The notes under the pieces were generated by a model that made no database searches, was not told the origin of the DNA, and was given only the letters and a program-made list of their open reading frames with translations. A stretch of 64,000 nucleotides of DNA from Geodermatophilus tzadiensis (lineage in GTDB: Bacteria; Actinomycetota; Actinomycetes; Mycobacteriales; Geodermatophilaceae). This document shows positions 9,462 through 16,925 of the stretch, piece by piece (the stretch's first letter is position 1; every line of letters begins with the position of its first letter). The stretch spans positions 120,663-184,662 of the forward strand of contig NZ_PVTG01000011.1 of the NCBI RefSeq assembly GCF_003002915.1, given 5' to 3'. The translations under genes and the position numbers were made by a program.

Positions 9462-10100
9462 TTAGTTGCCGTCTGCCACCGGGCCGGAGGGGCCCAGCAT
9501 CGCCACCCCCGGCGGGGGCAGGCCCGCGGCGTTGGCCAGCACCTCCAGCCAGGCGTCGAGGTGCCGGTCGAGCGCGGTGTCCTCCGCCGTCCAGGAGGCC
9601 CGGATCTCGACGTCGACCGAGTGCTCGGGGCCCGCGAGGTCGCCGAAGCGGGTGGAGGCGGTGCGGGTGACGGTGCCGCCGAGGGCGTGCGAGGCGGCGC
9701 CGCACCCGGCCAGCGCCTCGGTCAGCCAGCTCCAGGCGACCTCGGAGAACATCGCGTCGTCGACCATGTGCTCGTCGGTGGTGGCCGAGACGTAGCCGAC
9801 GCAGCGGGTGGTGCCGTCCCAGGCCTCGTGGCCGGCGGGGTCGTGCAGCACGATGAACCGGGCGCTGGCGACCTCGACCTCCTCGTCGCCGTCGAGCTCG
9901 GTGACCCGGGCGCCGAGGGCGTGCGCGAACGGCGCCAGCCGCTGGGGCGCGGGGATGCGCTCGACCACGATCTCCGGGCGCACCCGCAGCGAGGCCAGCG
10001 ACTCCAGGGCGGCCACGAAGTCGGCGGGCGGCGGGACGTCCCCGGCGCCCGCGCGTGCGCCGGCGCCGTCCCTCGGACCGGCCAGGCTGCGTGGCTCCAC
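9462..10100 (-). CDS. DUF3000 family protein
   Basis: A 212-residue soluble protein of the actinobacterial DUF3000 family (Rv2680-like), of unknown function. Recognisable segments are FVAALESLASLRVRPEIVVE, RLAPFAHALGARV, the core ARFIVLHDPAGHEAWDG, FSEVAWSWLTEAL, GGTVTRTASTRFGDL and the conserved end WLEVLANAAGLPPPG. It lies between hemE (divergent) and the RNase D gene (same strand), as in mycobacteria. I start at GTG 10100 (VEPRSLAG...); the frame remains open further upstream but enters hemE antisense sequence. The 103-bp gap to hemE must hold both promoters. Confidence 0.8.
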   Translation of the reverse strand: MEPRSLAGPRDGAGARAGAGDVPPPADFVAALESLASLRVRPEIVVERIPAPQRLAPFAHALGARVTELDGDEEVEVASARFIVLHDPAGHEAWDGTTRCVGYVSATTDEHMVDDAMFSEVAWSWLTEALAGCGAASHALGGTVTRTASTRFGDLAGPEHSVDVEIRASWTAEDTALDRHLDAWLEVLANAAGLPPPGVAMLGPSGPVADGN

Positions 10101-10203
10101 GACCGCAGGGTAGGGCCCCGCGGCGCGTCTGTCTCGGACGCGCCCCAGGTCGGACCCCGCGCGCGGTGGGGGAGCACCCGCCGGTCTGGGAGGATGGACC
10201 GTC

Positions 10204-11259
10204 GTGACCGCCGCTGCCGCCGCCGCCCCGTCCCCCGCCGACTCGGACCTGGTCCGGGCCGCGCGCGGCCTGCCGGTCGACCGCACACCGGTGTGGTTCA
10301 TGCGCCAGGCCGGCCGCTCGCTGCCGGAGTACCGGGCCCTGCGCGCCGGGACGGCGATGCTGCAGGCCTGCCAGGACCCGGACCTGGTCACCGAGATCAC
10401 CCTGCAGCCGGTGCGCCGGCACGGCGTCGACGCCGCGATCCTCTTCTCCGACATCGTGCTGCCGCTCGTGGTGGCCGGCGTCGACATCGAGATCAAGCCC
10501 GGCGTCGGCCCGGTCGTGGCCAGCCCCGTGCGCACGGTCGCCGACGTCGACGCGCTGCCCGACCTCGAGCCCGACCGGCTGGACTTCCTGGCGACGGCGG
10601 TGCGCCGGCTGGTCGGCGAGCTCGGCCCCACCCCGCTCATCGGCTTCGCCGGGGCGCCGTTCACCCTGGCCACCTACCTGATCGAGGGCGGCCCGTCGAA
10701 GGAGCACGCCCGCACCAAGGCGTTCATGTACGCCGAGCCGGAGGCGTGGGCCCGGCTGCTCGACCGGCTGGCGGTCTCGGCGGCGACCTTCCTGCGGGTG
10801 CAGGTGGACAACGGGGCCTCGGCGGTGCAGCTGTTCGACTCCTGGGCCGGCGTCCTCTCCGCCGCCGACTACGGCACCCGGGTGCAGCCGCACTCCCGCG
10901 CGGTGTTCGACGGGCTCGGCGACCGCGACGTGCCGCGCATCCACTTCGGCGTGGGCACCGGCGAGCTGCTCGCGCTGATCGGCGACGCCGGGGCCGACGT
11001 CGTCGGCGTCGACTGGCGGGTGCCGCTGGACGAGGCCGCCCGCCGCGTGGGCCCGGGCCGGTCGCTGCAGGGCAACCTCGACCCCGCCGTGCTGCTGGCC
11101 GACCGGGCGACGGTCGACCGCGAGGTGCGCCGCGTGGTCGAGGAGGGCCGCGCCGCCCGCGGGCACGTGTTCAACCTCGGCCACGGCGTGCTGCCCGAGA
11201 CCGACCCGGGCGCGCTCACCCACGTCGTCGACCTGGTGCACGAGCTGTCGCAGCGATGA
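10204..11259 (+). CDS. hemE: Uroporphyrinogen decarboxylase
   Basis: Decarboxylates the four acetate side chains of uroporphyrinogen III to give coproporphyrinogen III in haem synthesis. The 351-residue length is normal. The substrate-binding signature [14 protein letters not shown] is at 31-44, followed by [13 protein letters not shown] (catalytic Asp region), [17 protein letters not shown] and the C-terminal [13 protein letters not shown]. Start GTG 10204 gives an Ala-rich leader before the conserved domain. The stop overlaps the hemY ATG by four bases (ATGA), so these two are one operon. Confidence 0.96.
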   Translation: MTAAAAAAPSPADSDLVRAARGLPVDRTPVWFMRQAGRSLPEYRALRAGTAMLQACQDPDLVTEITLQPVRRHGVDAAILFSDIVLPLVVAGVDIEIKPGVGPVVASPVRTVADVDALPDLEPDRLDFLATAVRRLVGELGPTPLIGFAGAPFTLATYLIEGGPSKEHARTKAFMYAEPEAWARLLDRLAVSAATFLRVQVDNGASAVQLFDSWAGVLSAADYGTRVQPHSRAVFDGLGDRDVPRIHFGVGTGELLALIGDAGADVVGVDWRVPLDEAARRVGPGRSLQGNLDPAVLLADRATVDREVRRVVEEGRAARGHVFNLGHGVLPETDPGALTHVVDLVHELSQR

Positions 11260-12623
11260 GCCGGCTCGTCGTCGTCGGCGCGGGCATCGCCGGGCTGACC
11301 GCCGCCTTCGAGTGGTCGCGGCGCCGGCCCGGCGACGAGGTGGTCGTGCTGGAGGCCGGCGGCCGCATCGGCGGCAAGATCGACCGGCTCGAGCTGGCCG
11401 GCCAGTGGTACGACACCGGGCCCGAGGCGGTCCTCGCGCGGGTGCCCGAGGCCGTCGAGCTGGTCGGGGCGCTCGGGCTGGGCGACCGGCTGGTGGCCCC
11501 CGCGACCACGCAGGCCTCGATCGTGCTGCCCGACGGGCGGCACCCGCTGCCGCCGGGCACCGTGCAGGGCGTGCCGACGTCGGCCGACGGGCTGGCCGGG
11601 GTGCTGACCACGGACGGCGTCGCGCGGGTGCGTGCCGAGGCCGACCTGCCGCCGCTGCGGCTGGACGGCGACGTGTCGGTCGGGGCGCTGCTGCGCGAGC
11701 GGCTGGGCGACGAGGTGGTCGACCGGCTGGTCGAGCCGCTGCTGGGCGGGGTCTACGCCGGCCGGCCCGACGACCTCTCGCTGGCCGCCACCATGCCGGC
11801 GCTGGCCGCCCAGCTCGCGCGCGCCGACTCGGTGCTGGCCGCCGCCGTCGCCGCACGCGACGCCGGGGCACGCAGCCGCGGGGACGCCGACGGGCCGGTG
11901 TTCGTCACCGTGGCCGACGGGATCGGCTCGCTGCCGCAGGCGCTGGTCGAGGCCTCCGGCGCGCGGGTGCGGCTGCGGACGCCGGCGCACGCCGTCCGCC
12001 GGGCCGGCGGGCGGCTCGAGGTGGCCGTCGGCCCGGTGGCCGCCCCGGAGGTGCTCGAGGCCGACGCCGTGGTCGTCGCCGCCCCCGCGGGGAAGGCGGC
12101 CCGGCTGCTGTCCCGGGTCGCGCCGGGCGCCGCCGAGCCGCTGCGCGGGATCCCGTACGCGTCGATGGCCGTGGTGGCGATGGCCTTCCCGGCGCAGCCG
12201 GTGACCGCGGGATCGGGCCTGCTGGTCCCGCCGGTGACCGGGCGGCTGGTCAAGGGCGTGACCGTCTCCTCGTCGAAGTGGCCCCACCTGTCCGACGGCG
12301 GGCTGCTGCGGGTGCGCGCCTCGGTGGGCCGCTACGGCGACGAGGCGCAGCTGCAGCGCGACGACGACGACCTCACCGCCGCGGTGGTGGCCGACGTCGC
12401 CGACCTGCTCGCCCTCGAGCGCCCCGAACCGCTGGAGGCCCACCTGGTGCGCTGGGGCGGGGGCCTGCCGCAGTACCTGGTCGGCCATCCCCAGCGGGTG
12501 GTGGCGATCCGGGACGCCGTCGCCGCAGTGCCGGGGCTGGCCGTGGCCGGGGCCGCCTACGACGGCGTCGGGGTGCCCGCCTGCATCCGCAGCGCCCGCC
12601 GCGCCGTCGACGCGCTGGCCTGA
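11256..12623 (+). CDS. hemY: Coproporphyrinogen III oxidase, HemY type
   Basis: FAD enzyme that oxidises coproporphyrinogen III to coproporphyrin III in the actinobacterial branch of haem synthesis (also called CgoX, older name protoporphyrinogen oxidase). It has 455 residues. The dinucleotide fold [13 protein letters not shown] starts at residue 8, then [29 protein letters not shown] and the C-terminal FAD motif [22 protein letters not shown]. The pairing with hemE and chdC supports the coproporphyrin route. The last ~60 bp recur at 14205-14265 after the island, so the 3' end is partly duplicated. Confidence 0.94.
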   Translation: MSRLVVVGAGIAGLTAAFEWSRRRPGDEVVVLEAGGRIGGKIDRLELAGQWYDTGPEAVLARVPEAVELVGALGLGDRLVAPATTQASIVLPDGRHPLPPGTVQGVPTSADGLAGVLTTDGVARVRAEADLPPLRLDGDVSVGALLRERLGDEVVDRLVEPLLGGVYAGRPDDLSLAATMPALAAQLARADSVLAAAVAARDAGARSRGDADGPVFVTVADGIGSLPQALVEASGARVRLRTPAHAVRRAGGRLEVAVGPVAAPEVLEADAVVVAAPAGKAARLLSRVAPGAAEPLRGIPYASMAVVAMAFPAQPVTAGSGLLVPPVTGRLVKGVTVSSSKWPHLSDGGLLRVRASVGRYGDEAQLQRDDDDLTAAVVADVADLLALERPEPLEAHLVRWGGGLPQYLVGHPQRVVAIRDAVAAVPGLAVAGAAYDGVGVPACIRSARRAVDALA

Positions 12624-12632
12624 CCCCGGCCT
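12572..12632 (+). repeat. hemY 3'-end direct repeat, copy A
   Basis: This is the native 3' end of hemY ([17 protein letters not shown] and stop) plus about ten bases beyond it. Copy B at 14205-14265 matches all but three of about 61 positions. Together they bracket the inserted 1.6-kb island. Confidence 0.85.
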
Positions 12633-12946
12633 CGGGGACCCGGAGGGCTCACGGACCGGTCGGGCACGCCGTCAGCCCTCGCTCACAAGAGCAACAAGGT
12701 CGCTCACTCGCGGCAGCTCGAGTGGACCTGTCACTGCCCTTGCCAGCGGCTGGTGTGCTCCTGACGGCCCTTGTCCGGCGTCCGACGACACGAGCAGGTG
12801 GCAGGCCGCGCAGCCGCGGGAACCGGAACGCCGCGTCGTCCGGGGAAAGTCACCTCCTCGACTTCACGGACGGTGCCGTCCCGCCGATGACCGGAACAGC
12901 AGCGTGCCGCAATCGCCCAGGTCGGCCGCCCGTCGAAGGAGTAGCC
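12624..12946. other. Gene-free left part of the island
   Basis: These 323 bp between hemY and the first island gene contain no convincing reading frame, hairpin or tRNA. The composition changes here: runs such as CTCACAAGAGCAACAAGGTCGCTCACTC are visibly less GC-rich than the surrounding genes. A good Shine-Dalgarno (GAAGGAG, 12935-12941) closes the stretch. It probably carries the promoter of the island genes, which I could not pinpoint. Confidence 0.5.
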
Positions 12947-13438
12947 GTGATCGTGGTCCGTCGAGTCGGCGCAGCCATCCTGGCTGTCGCAGCCGTCGCG
13001 GTGTGGTTCCTCATGGAGCCTGTTGAACCGCAGCGGCCGGTGGCGCAGGTCCAGGAGGAGGTCAGCGACCGGAGCTGGGAGATCCGCAACGCGCTCGCGG
13101 ACTACGAGGCGAACGAGGCCCGCACCCAGGGGGCGCCGCAGCAGGCCGTGGTCAACGGTTGGGCGGCCAAGGACCTGCTGACGATCATCGCGGAGCAGCA
13201 GAACGAGGCGCTCACCCGTCCCGAGGTGCCGGCGCCCGTCGCACCTGTGGTGCCGAACGACGAGAGGGTCCCCGCGCTCGTGGGGCTACTCGTCCTGGGG
13301 CTCGCGCTCGCGGTCGCCACCGCCCCTCGCGGTGCCGTGGTGACGGCTGGCGTTCCCGGCTCGACCGGGGACGCGCCGACCCCTCCTGGCTCCGTGCACC
13401 CCGCGTCCGACGCAGCACCGCTGGTGCGAACGCTGTGA
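12947..13438 (+). CDS. Hypothetical membrane protein, island gene 1
   Basis: A 163-residue protein starting at GTG 12947, five bases after GAAGGAG. It has an N-terminal membrane segment (residues 5-22, VRRVGAAILAVAAVAVWFL) followed by EPVEPQRPVAQVQEEV. A mid helical region with WEIRNALADYEANEART and WAAKDLLTIIAEQQNEAL follows. A Pro-rich stretch and a second hydrophobic segment (near 113-130, VPALVGLLVLGLALAVATA) complete it, with a disordered tail. I recognise no family. Base composition is less GC-biased than flanking haem genes, consistent with acquisition. It may act with the next gene, 53 bp downstream. Confidence 0.6.
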   Translation: MIVVRRVGAAILAVAAVAVWFLMEPVEPQRPVAQVQEEVSDRSWEIRNALADYEANEARTQGAPQQAVVNGWAAKDLLTIIAEQQNEALTRPEVPAPVAPVVPNDERVPALVGLLVLGLALAVATAPRGAVVTAGVPGSTGDAPTPPGSVHPASDAAPLVRTL

Positions 13439-13491
13439 GGCTGTGGTCCGGGGGACGTGGCGGCGCGGGTGCAGGACGCACGGGTGGGGAC

Positions 13492-14130
13492 ATGACAGAC
13501 GATCGCCCTGGGCACGCCGTGCCTCCTGGTGGACCACACCTGCCCCCGAGGGCCTCGACTGCACGGCCGCCGCTGGCCGCTCCTCCTCACGGATGGCTCC
13601 CGTGGGCCGTCGGCGCCGGGGGAGTGGTGCTCGGTCTCCTCGTGGGAGTCGTGGTCGCCGTGGCAGCCCTGGATCCCACCCGCTCGGACGAGTACCGGGC
13701 TCTCGAGGGAGAGGTCGCTGCCGAACAGTCGACGGCGGCAGCTGCTCAACAGGAGGCGCGGACCGCGGTCGAGGATGCTGAGGCCTCGGCGTCCAGCGCG
13801 GCGGCATCGGCCAGCCAGTACGTGGCAGACGTCGCCGAGCGGGAGGCGGCCGTGGCGGCACGAGAGCAGGCTGTGACGGCTCTCGAACAGCAGATCGTGG
13901 CGACATCGATCACCGAGGGCATGTGGACGGTCGGTCGTGACATCGAGCCAGGCACCTACCGGACTGCGGCGGCCGTCAGCGACGACTGCTACTGGGGCAT
14001 CTACCGGTCCGGTTCGAACGGCGACGACATCATCGAGAACGACATCGTCAGTGGTGGCTTCCCGACGGTCACCCTGCGCGAGGGGCAGGACTTCGAGAAC
14101 AACGGCTGCGGCACCTTCGTCAAGCAGTGA
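13492..14130 (+). CDS. Membrane-anchored coiled-coil protein with C-terminal surface domain, island gene 2
   Basis: A 212-residue protein starting at ATG 13492. It has a short Pro-rich cytoplasmic N-terminus, one membrane segment (39-60, PWAVGAGGVVLGLLVGVVVAV), and an Ala/Glu/Gln-rich coiled coil (about 65-136). A compact C-terminal domain (140-212) begins EGMWTVGRDIEPGTYRT and holds Cys166 and Cys206, probably disulfide-bonded. This domain recurs at the end of many actinobacterial lipoproteins and some phage proteins (pattern W-VG-DI-PGTY ... CYW ... GCG-F); its function is unknown. The topology predicts an extracellular domain on a stalk. Only a weak ribosome site precedes it. Confidence 0.65.
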   Translation: MTDDRPGHAVPPGGPHLPPRASTARPPLAAPPHGWLPWAVGAGGVVLGLLVGVVVAVAALDPTRSDEYRALEGEVAAEQSTAAAAQQEARTAVEDAEASASSAAASASQYVADVAEREAAVAAREQAVTALEQQIVATSITEGMWTVGRDIEPGTYRTAAAVSDDCYWGIYRSGSNGDDIIENDIVSGGFPTVTLREGQDFENNGCGTFVKQ

Positions 14131-14204
14131 GGGCGACGGCGCCCCTCGGTGGCCGACTGATCAACGACATCACGGTGTGCGGCGAGCCTCCTGCGGCGAC
14201 GTCA

Positions 14205-14265
14205 GGTGCCCGGCTGCATCCGCGGCGCCCGCCGCGCCGTCGACGCGCTGGCCTGACCGCGGCCT
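14205..14265 (+). repeat. hemY 3'-end direct repeat, copy B
   Basis: A second copy of the last codons of hemY and its stop (reads [13 protein letters not shown] in the corresponding frame), with three differences from copy A at 12572-12632. There is no start codon or upstream hemY sequence, so this is a duplicated tail, not a gene. It lies directly before the DUF4126-like gene, where the native hemY end would lie without the island. Confidence 0.85.
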
Positions 14266-14280
14266 GACAGGCTCGCCCCC

Positions 14281-14742
14281 GTGACCTCCTCCGCCGTCCT
14301 GCGCGCCGCCCTGCTGGGGACCGCCGCCGGGGGCCGCAGCACCCTCGGTGTGGCCGGTCCCGTGCTCACCTCGTCCCCGCGGTGGCCGCTGAGGGCGGCC
14401 GCGCTCGCCGCCGTCGCCGGTGAGCTGGTCGGCGACAAGCTGCCCGGGACGCCGGATCGCACGATCCCGCCGAGCGCCGCCGTCCGGCTGGCCTCGGGCG
14501 CGGTGGGCGGGTGGCTGCTGGCCCGCCGGGCCGGGAGCGGGTGGGTGCTGCCGGCGCTGGCCGGGGCGGCCGGCGCCGCGGCGGGGACGCTGGGCGGGGC
14601 GCGCTGGCGGCGGGCGGCGGCACCGAGACTGGGGGCGCTGCCGGCGGCCCTGGCCGAGGACGCGCTGGTGCTGGCCCTGGCCGCCGCTGCGGTCCGCGCC
14701 ACACCCGGCGCCCCGGCAGGCCGCCCGCCGGTCGCGCGATGA
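14281..14742 (+). CDS. DUF4126-like small membrane protein
   Basis: A 153-residue hydrophobic protein with start GTG 14281. The pattern [21 protein letters not shown] near the N-terminus, [19 protein letters not shown] in the middle and [19 protein letters not shown] near the end matches DUF4126-type proteins, which are inner-membrane proteins of unknown function. Four or so hydrophobic segments are predicted. It ends 7 bp before chdC, so it is probably co-transcribed with the haem genes; before the island arrived it was presumably directly after hemY. Confidence 0.7.
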   Translation: MTSSAVLRAALLGTAAGGRSTLGVAGPVLTSSPRWPLRAAALAAVAGELVGDKLPGTPDRTIPPSAAVRLASGAVGGWLLARRAGSGWVLPALAGAAGAAAGTLGGARWRRAAAPRLGALPAALAEDALVLALAAAAVRATPGAPAGRPPVAR

Positions 14743-14749
14743 TGGGGGC

Positions 14750-15469
14750 ATGACCGAGACGCCCCAGGAGCAGCGCAGCGTCGGCAAGCGGGCCAACGAG
14801 CTCAACGCCCTCATCCGCTACACGATGTGGTCGGTGTTCCGGCTGGCCCGGCCGCTGGGCGACGAGCCGCGCACCGCCCTGGCCGACGAGGTGACCGGCC
14901 TGGTCGAGGAGCTGGCCGGCAAGGGCGTCGTCGTCCGCGGCACCTACGACGTCTCGGGCCTGCGCGCCGACGCCGACCTCATGGTCTGGTGGCACGCGGA
15001 GACGCCGGAGGCGCTGCAGGAGGCCTACACCCGGCTGCGCCGGACGGCGTTCGGCCGGCACCTGGAGCCGGTGTGGTCGCAGATGGCGCTGCACCGGCCG
15101 GCGGAGTTCAACCGCAGCCACATCCCGGCGTTCCTGGCCGAGGAGGAGCCGCGCCGCTACGTCTGCGTGTACCCGTTCGTGCGGTCCTACGAGTGGTACC
15201 TGCTGCCCGACGAGGAGCGGCGGGACATGCTCAAGGAGCACGGCATGCAGGCCCGGCCCTACCCCGACGTGCGCGCGAACACCGTCGCGTCCTTCGGCCT
15301 GGGCGACTACGAGTGGATGCTCGCCTTCGAGGCCGACGAGCTGCACCGCATCGTCGACCTCATGCGCGACCTGCGGGCCAGCCGCGCCCGCCGGCACGTG
15401 CGCGAGGAGGTGCCGTTCTACACCGGCACCCGAAAGCCGGTCGCGGAGCTGGTCGCCGACCTGCCGTGA
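14750..15469 (+). CDS. chdC: Coproheme decarboxylase (ChdC/HemQ)
   Basis: Converts coprohaem to haem b by peroxide-dependent decarboxylation of two propionates, the last step of the coproporphyrin pathway. The 239 residues form the chlorite-dismutase-like fold: [15 protein letters not shown] at the start, [16 protein letters not shown], the region [12 protein letters not shown] (141-152, containing the candidate catalytic tyrosine), and the likely proximal haem ligand His164 in [12 protein letters not shown] start at ATG 14750 after a GGGGG-rich ribosome site. Its position near hemE and hemY is typical. A structured repeat starts 16 bp after the stop. Confidence 0.94.
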   Translation: MTETPQEQRSVGKRANELNALIRYTMWSVFRLARPLGDEPRTALADEVTGLVEELAGKGVVVRGTYDVSGLRADADLMVWWHAETPEALQEAYTRLRRTAFGRHLEPVWSQMALHRPAEFNRSHIPAFLAEEEPRRYVCVYPFVRSYEWYLLPDEERRDMLKEHGMQARPYPDVRANTVASFGLGDYEWMLAFEADELHRIVDLMRDLRASRARRHVREEVPFYTGTRKPVAELVADLP

Positions 15470-15485
15470 CGCCCGGTCGCGCGAG

Positions 15486-15561
15486 GATCAGGTGACCTGA
15501 TCGTCGCGCGTCCTCCCCGACCGCCCACGGTTCGGTAGGACGCGCTGCGGTGAGGGAGGAC
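15486..15561. repeat. 76-bp structured intergenic repeat, copy 2
   Basis: The same element as 3781-3856: palindrome GATCAGGTGACCTGATC (15486-15502), GTCGCG, a divergent centre, then an identical 24-bp block (15538-15561). The enclosing stem GCGCGTCC/GGACGCGC is perfect here, where copy 1 has a G-U pair. The centre forms a different hairpin (CCGACC with GGTTCGG, one bulge). An alternative pairing CGCGTCCTCCC (15507-15517) with GGGAGGACGCG (15554-15564) is also available in this copy. Confidence 0.85.
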
Positions 15562-15654
15562 GCGGTACGGCGAGGGCGGCCACCCGGCACCGGGTGACCG
15601 CCCTCGGGGCGTTCGGCCCTGTCGGGCCCGCTGCCTCGGGTCCACCGTGCGGCC

Positions 15655-15798
15655 GTGCTGGGGACTCTCCGCTGCCGCGTGGGCCTGCACGCCTGGCGCG
15701 CGCAGCGCAACGACCAGGGACAGGGCCACCTCGAGTGCGCCCGCTGCGGGAAGGAGGACGACCGCGGGGCGCGGATCTCGAGGATCGTCGGCGGCTGA
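15655..15798 (+). CDS. Small CxxC zinc-ribbon-like protein
   Basis: A 47-residue frame from GTG 15655 to TGA 15796-15798 reads LRCRVGLHAWRAQRNDQGQ, then HLECARCGKEDD and a basic tail. The pattern C-x4-H-x-W followed by CxxCGK resembles the many tiny actinobacterial proteins with a single zinc knuckle. The function is unknown. It converges on msrB with a 13-bp gap. It could be a chance frame, but the motif order and codon bias favour a real gene. Confidence 0.6.
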   Translation: MLGTLRCRVGLHAWRAQRNDQGQGHLECARCGKEDDRGARISRIVGG

Positions 15799-15811
15799 CC
15801 GGTCGCCGCGG

Positions 15812-16228
15812 CTACTCCGCGGGCACCAGCCGGATGGAGACGCTGTTGATGCAGTAGCGGTCGCCGGTCGGCGTCTGCGGGGCGTCGTCGAAGACGTGGC
15901 CGAGGTGGCTGTGGCAGGTGCCGCAGAGGACCTCGGTGCGGACCATCCCGTGGGTGCGGTCCTCGCGGAGCACCACGTCGTCGGCGGCCGACGGCTCGTA
16001 GAAGGACGGCCAGCCGCAGTGCGAGTCGAACTTGGTCTCCGAGCGGAACAGCTCGGCGCCGCAGGCCCGGCAGGTGTAGAGACCGACGGTCTCGGTGTCC
16101 ACGTACTCGCCGGTCCACGGGCGCTCGGTGCCGGCCTGGCGGAGGACGGCGTACTCCTGCGGCGAGAGCTCCGCCCGCCACTGCTCGTCGGTCTTCGTCA
16201 CCTTCGGCTGCTGCGCGGACGTCGTCAT
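15812..16228 (-). CDS. msrB: Peptide-methionine (R)-S-oxide reductase
   Basis: Repairs oxidised methionine (R-sulfoxide) in proteins using thioredoxin. The 138-residue protein has the structural zinc site Cys53, Cys56, Cys102, Cys105 (CRAC and CGTC), the core [23 protein letters not shown] and the catalytic cysteine Cys126 in RYCINS. The start ATG 16228 is clear. msrB closes the conserved dxs-haem neighbourhood, as in mycobacteria (Rv2674). Confidence 0.95.
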   Translation of the reverse strand: MTTSAQQPKVTKTDEQWRAELSPQEYAVLRQAGTERPWTGEYVDTETVGLYTCRACGAELFRSETKFDSHCGWPSFYEPSAADDVVLREDRTHGMVRTEVLCGTCHSHLGHVFDDAPQTPTGDRYCINSVSIRLVPAE

Positions 16229-16268
16229 GCCCGGGAGAACGACCCGGGCCGCGGGCGGATTCCCCGCC

Positions 16269-16925
16269 TCACCGGCCCAGCCCCGCCTCCCGGGCCCGCA
16301 CGATCGCCTGGGCGCGGTCGGTGACCTGCAGCTTGGTCAGCACGTTGGACACGACGTTGCGCACCGTCTTCGGCGACAGGAACAGCGCCGCGGCGATCTG
16401 CGCGTTGGACCGCCCGGCGGCCACCAGCTCCAGCACCTCCCGCTCCCGGGCGGTGAGCTGCGGGAACGCCGTCTCCGGGCCGGCCGGCCCGGCGCTGAAG
16501 AACTCCGCGATCCGCCGGGCCAGCGCCGCGCCGAACACCGCCCCGCCGGACGCGACGGTGGTGATCGCGCGGACCACCTCCTCCTGGTCGGCGCCCTTGA
16601 GCAGGTAGCCGCGCGCCCCGGCCCGGACGGCGGCGAACACCGTGCCGTCGTCCTCGCTCATCGTCAGCACCACCACGCCCACCGACGGCGCCTCGGCGGC
16701 GATCCGGCGGGTGGCCTCGATCCCGTCGAGCACCGGCATCTGCACGTCCATCACGACGACGTCGGGCAGCTGCTCGCGGACGACCTCGACCGCCGCCGCG
16801 CCGTCGGCCGCGGTGCCGACCACCTCCAGGCCCGGCACCGAGCCGAGCAGCAGCGCCAGCCCGTCCCGGTAGACCGGGTGGTCGTCGGCGACGACGACGC
16901 GCAGCGGCTCGTCAGGCTCGGTCAC
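16269..16925 (-). CDS. NarL/LuxR-family response regulator
   Basis: A 218-residue regulator. The receiver domain (1-120) carries the acidic pair in [13 protein letters not shown], the phospho-acceptor Asp in [14 protein letters not shown] and the conserved Lys in [11 protein letters not shown]. The C-terminal LuxR helix-turn-helix reads [40 protein letters not shown]. The ATG lies within the 3' end of the histidine-kinase gene (14-bp overlap), so the pair is translationally coupled. The target may be itself or the divergent membrane protein at 19239. Confidence 0.93.
   Translation of the reverse strand: MTEPDEPLRVVVADDHPVYRDGLALLLGSVPGLEVVGTAADGAAAVEVVREQLPDVVVMDVQMPVLDGIEATRRIAAEAPSVGVVVLTMSEDDGTVFAAVRAGARGYLLKGADQEEVVRAITTVASGGAVFGAALARRIAEFFSAGPAGPETAFPQLTAREREVLELVAAGRSNAQIAAALFLSPKTVRNVVSNVLTKLQVTDRAQAIVRAREAGLGR

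Noticed and set aside
9345..9475. Similar GTTGCCGTC words near 9347 and 9465 as a repeat
   Set aside because: Only about ten shared bases at gene ends, expected by chance in such GC-rich codons.
8097..11255. Apparent giant reading frame running into hemY
   Set aside because: It is a shadow frame across RNase D, DUF3000 and hemE; hemY homology begins at ATG 11256, which overlaps the hemE stop.
14205..14265. Second copy of hemY
   Set aside because: Only the last codons are present, without start or domain; treated as a direct repeat.
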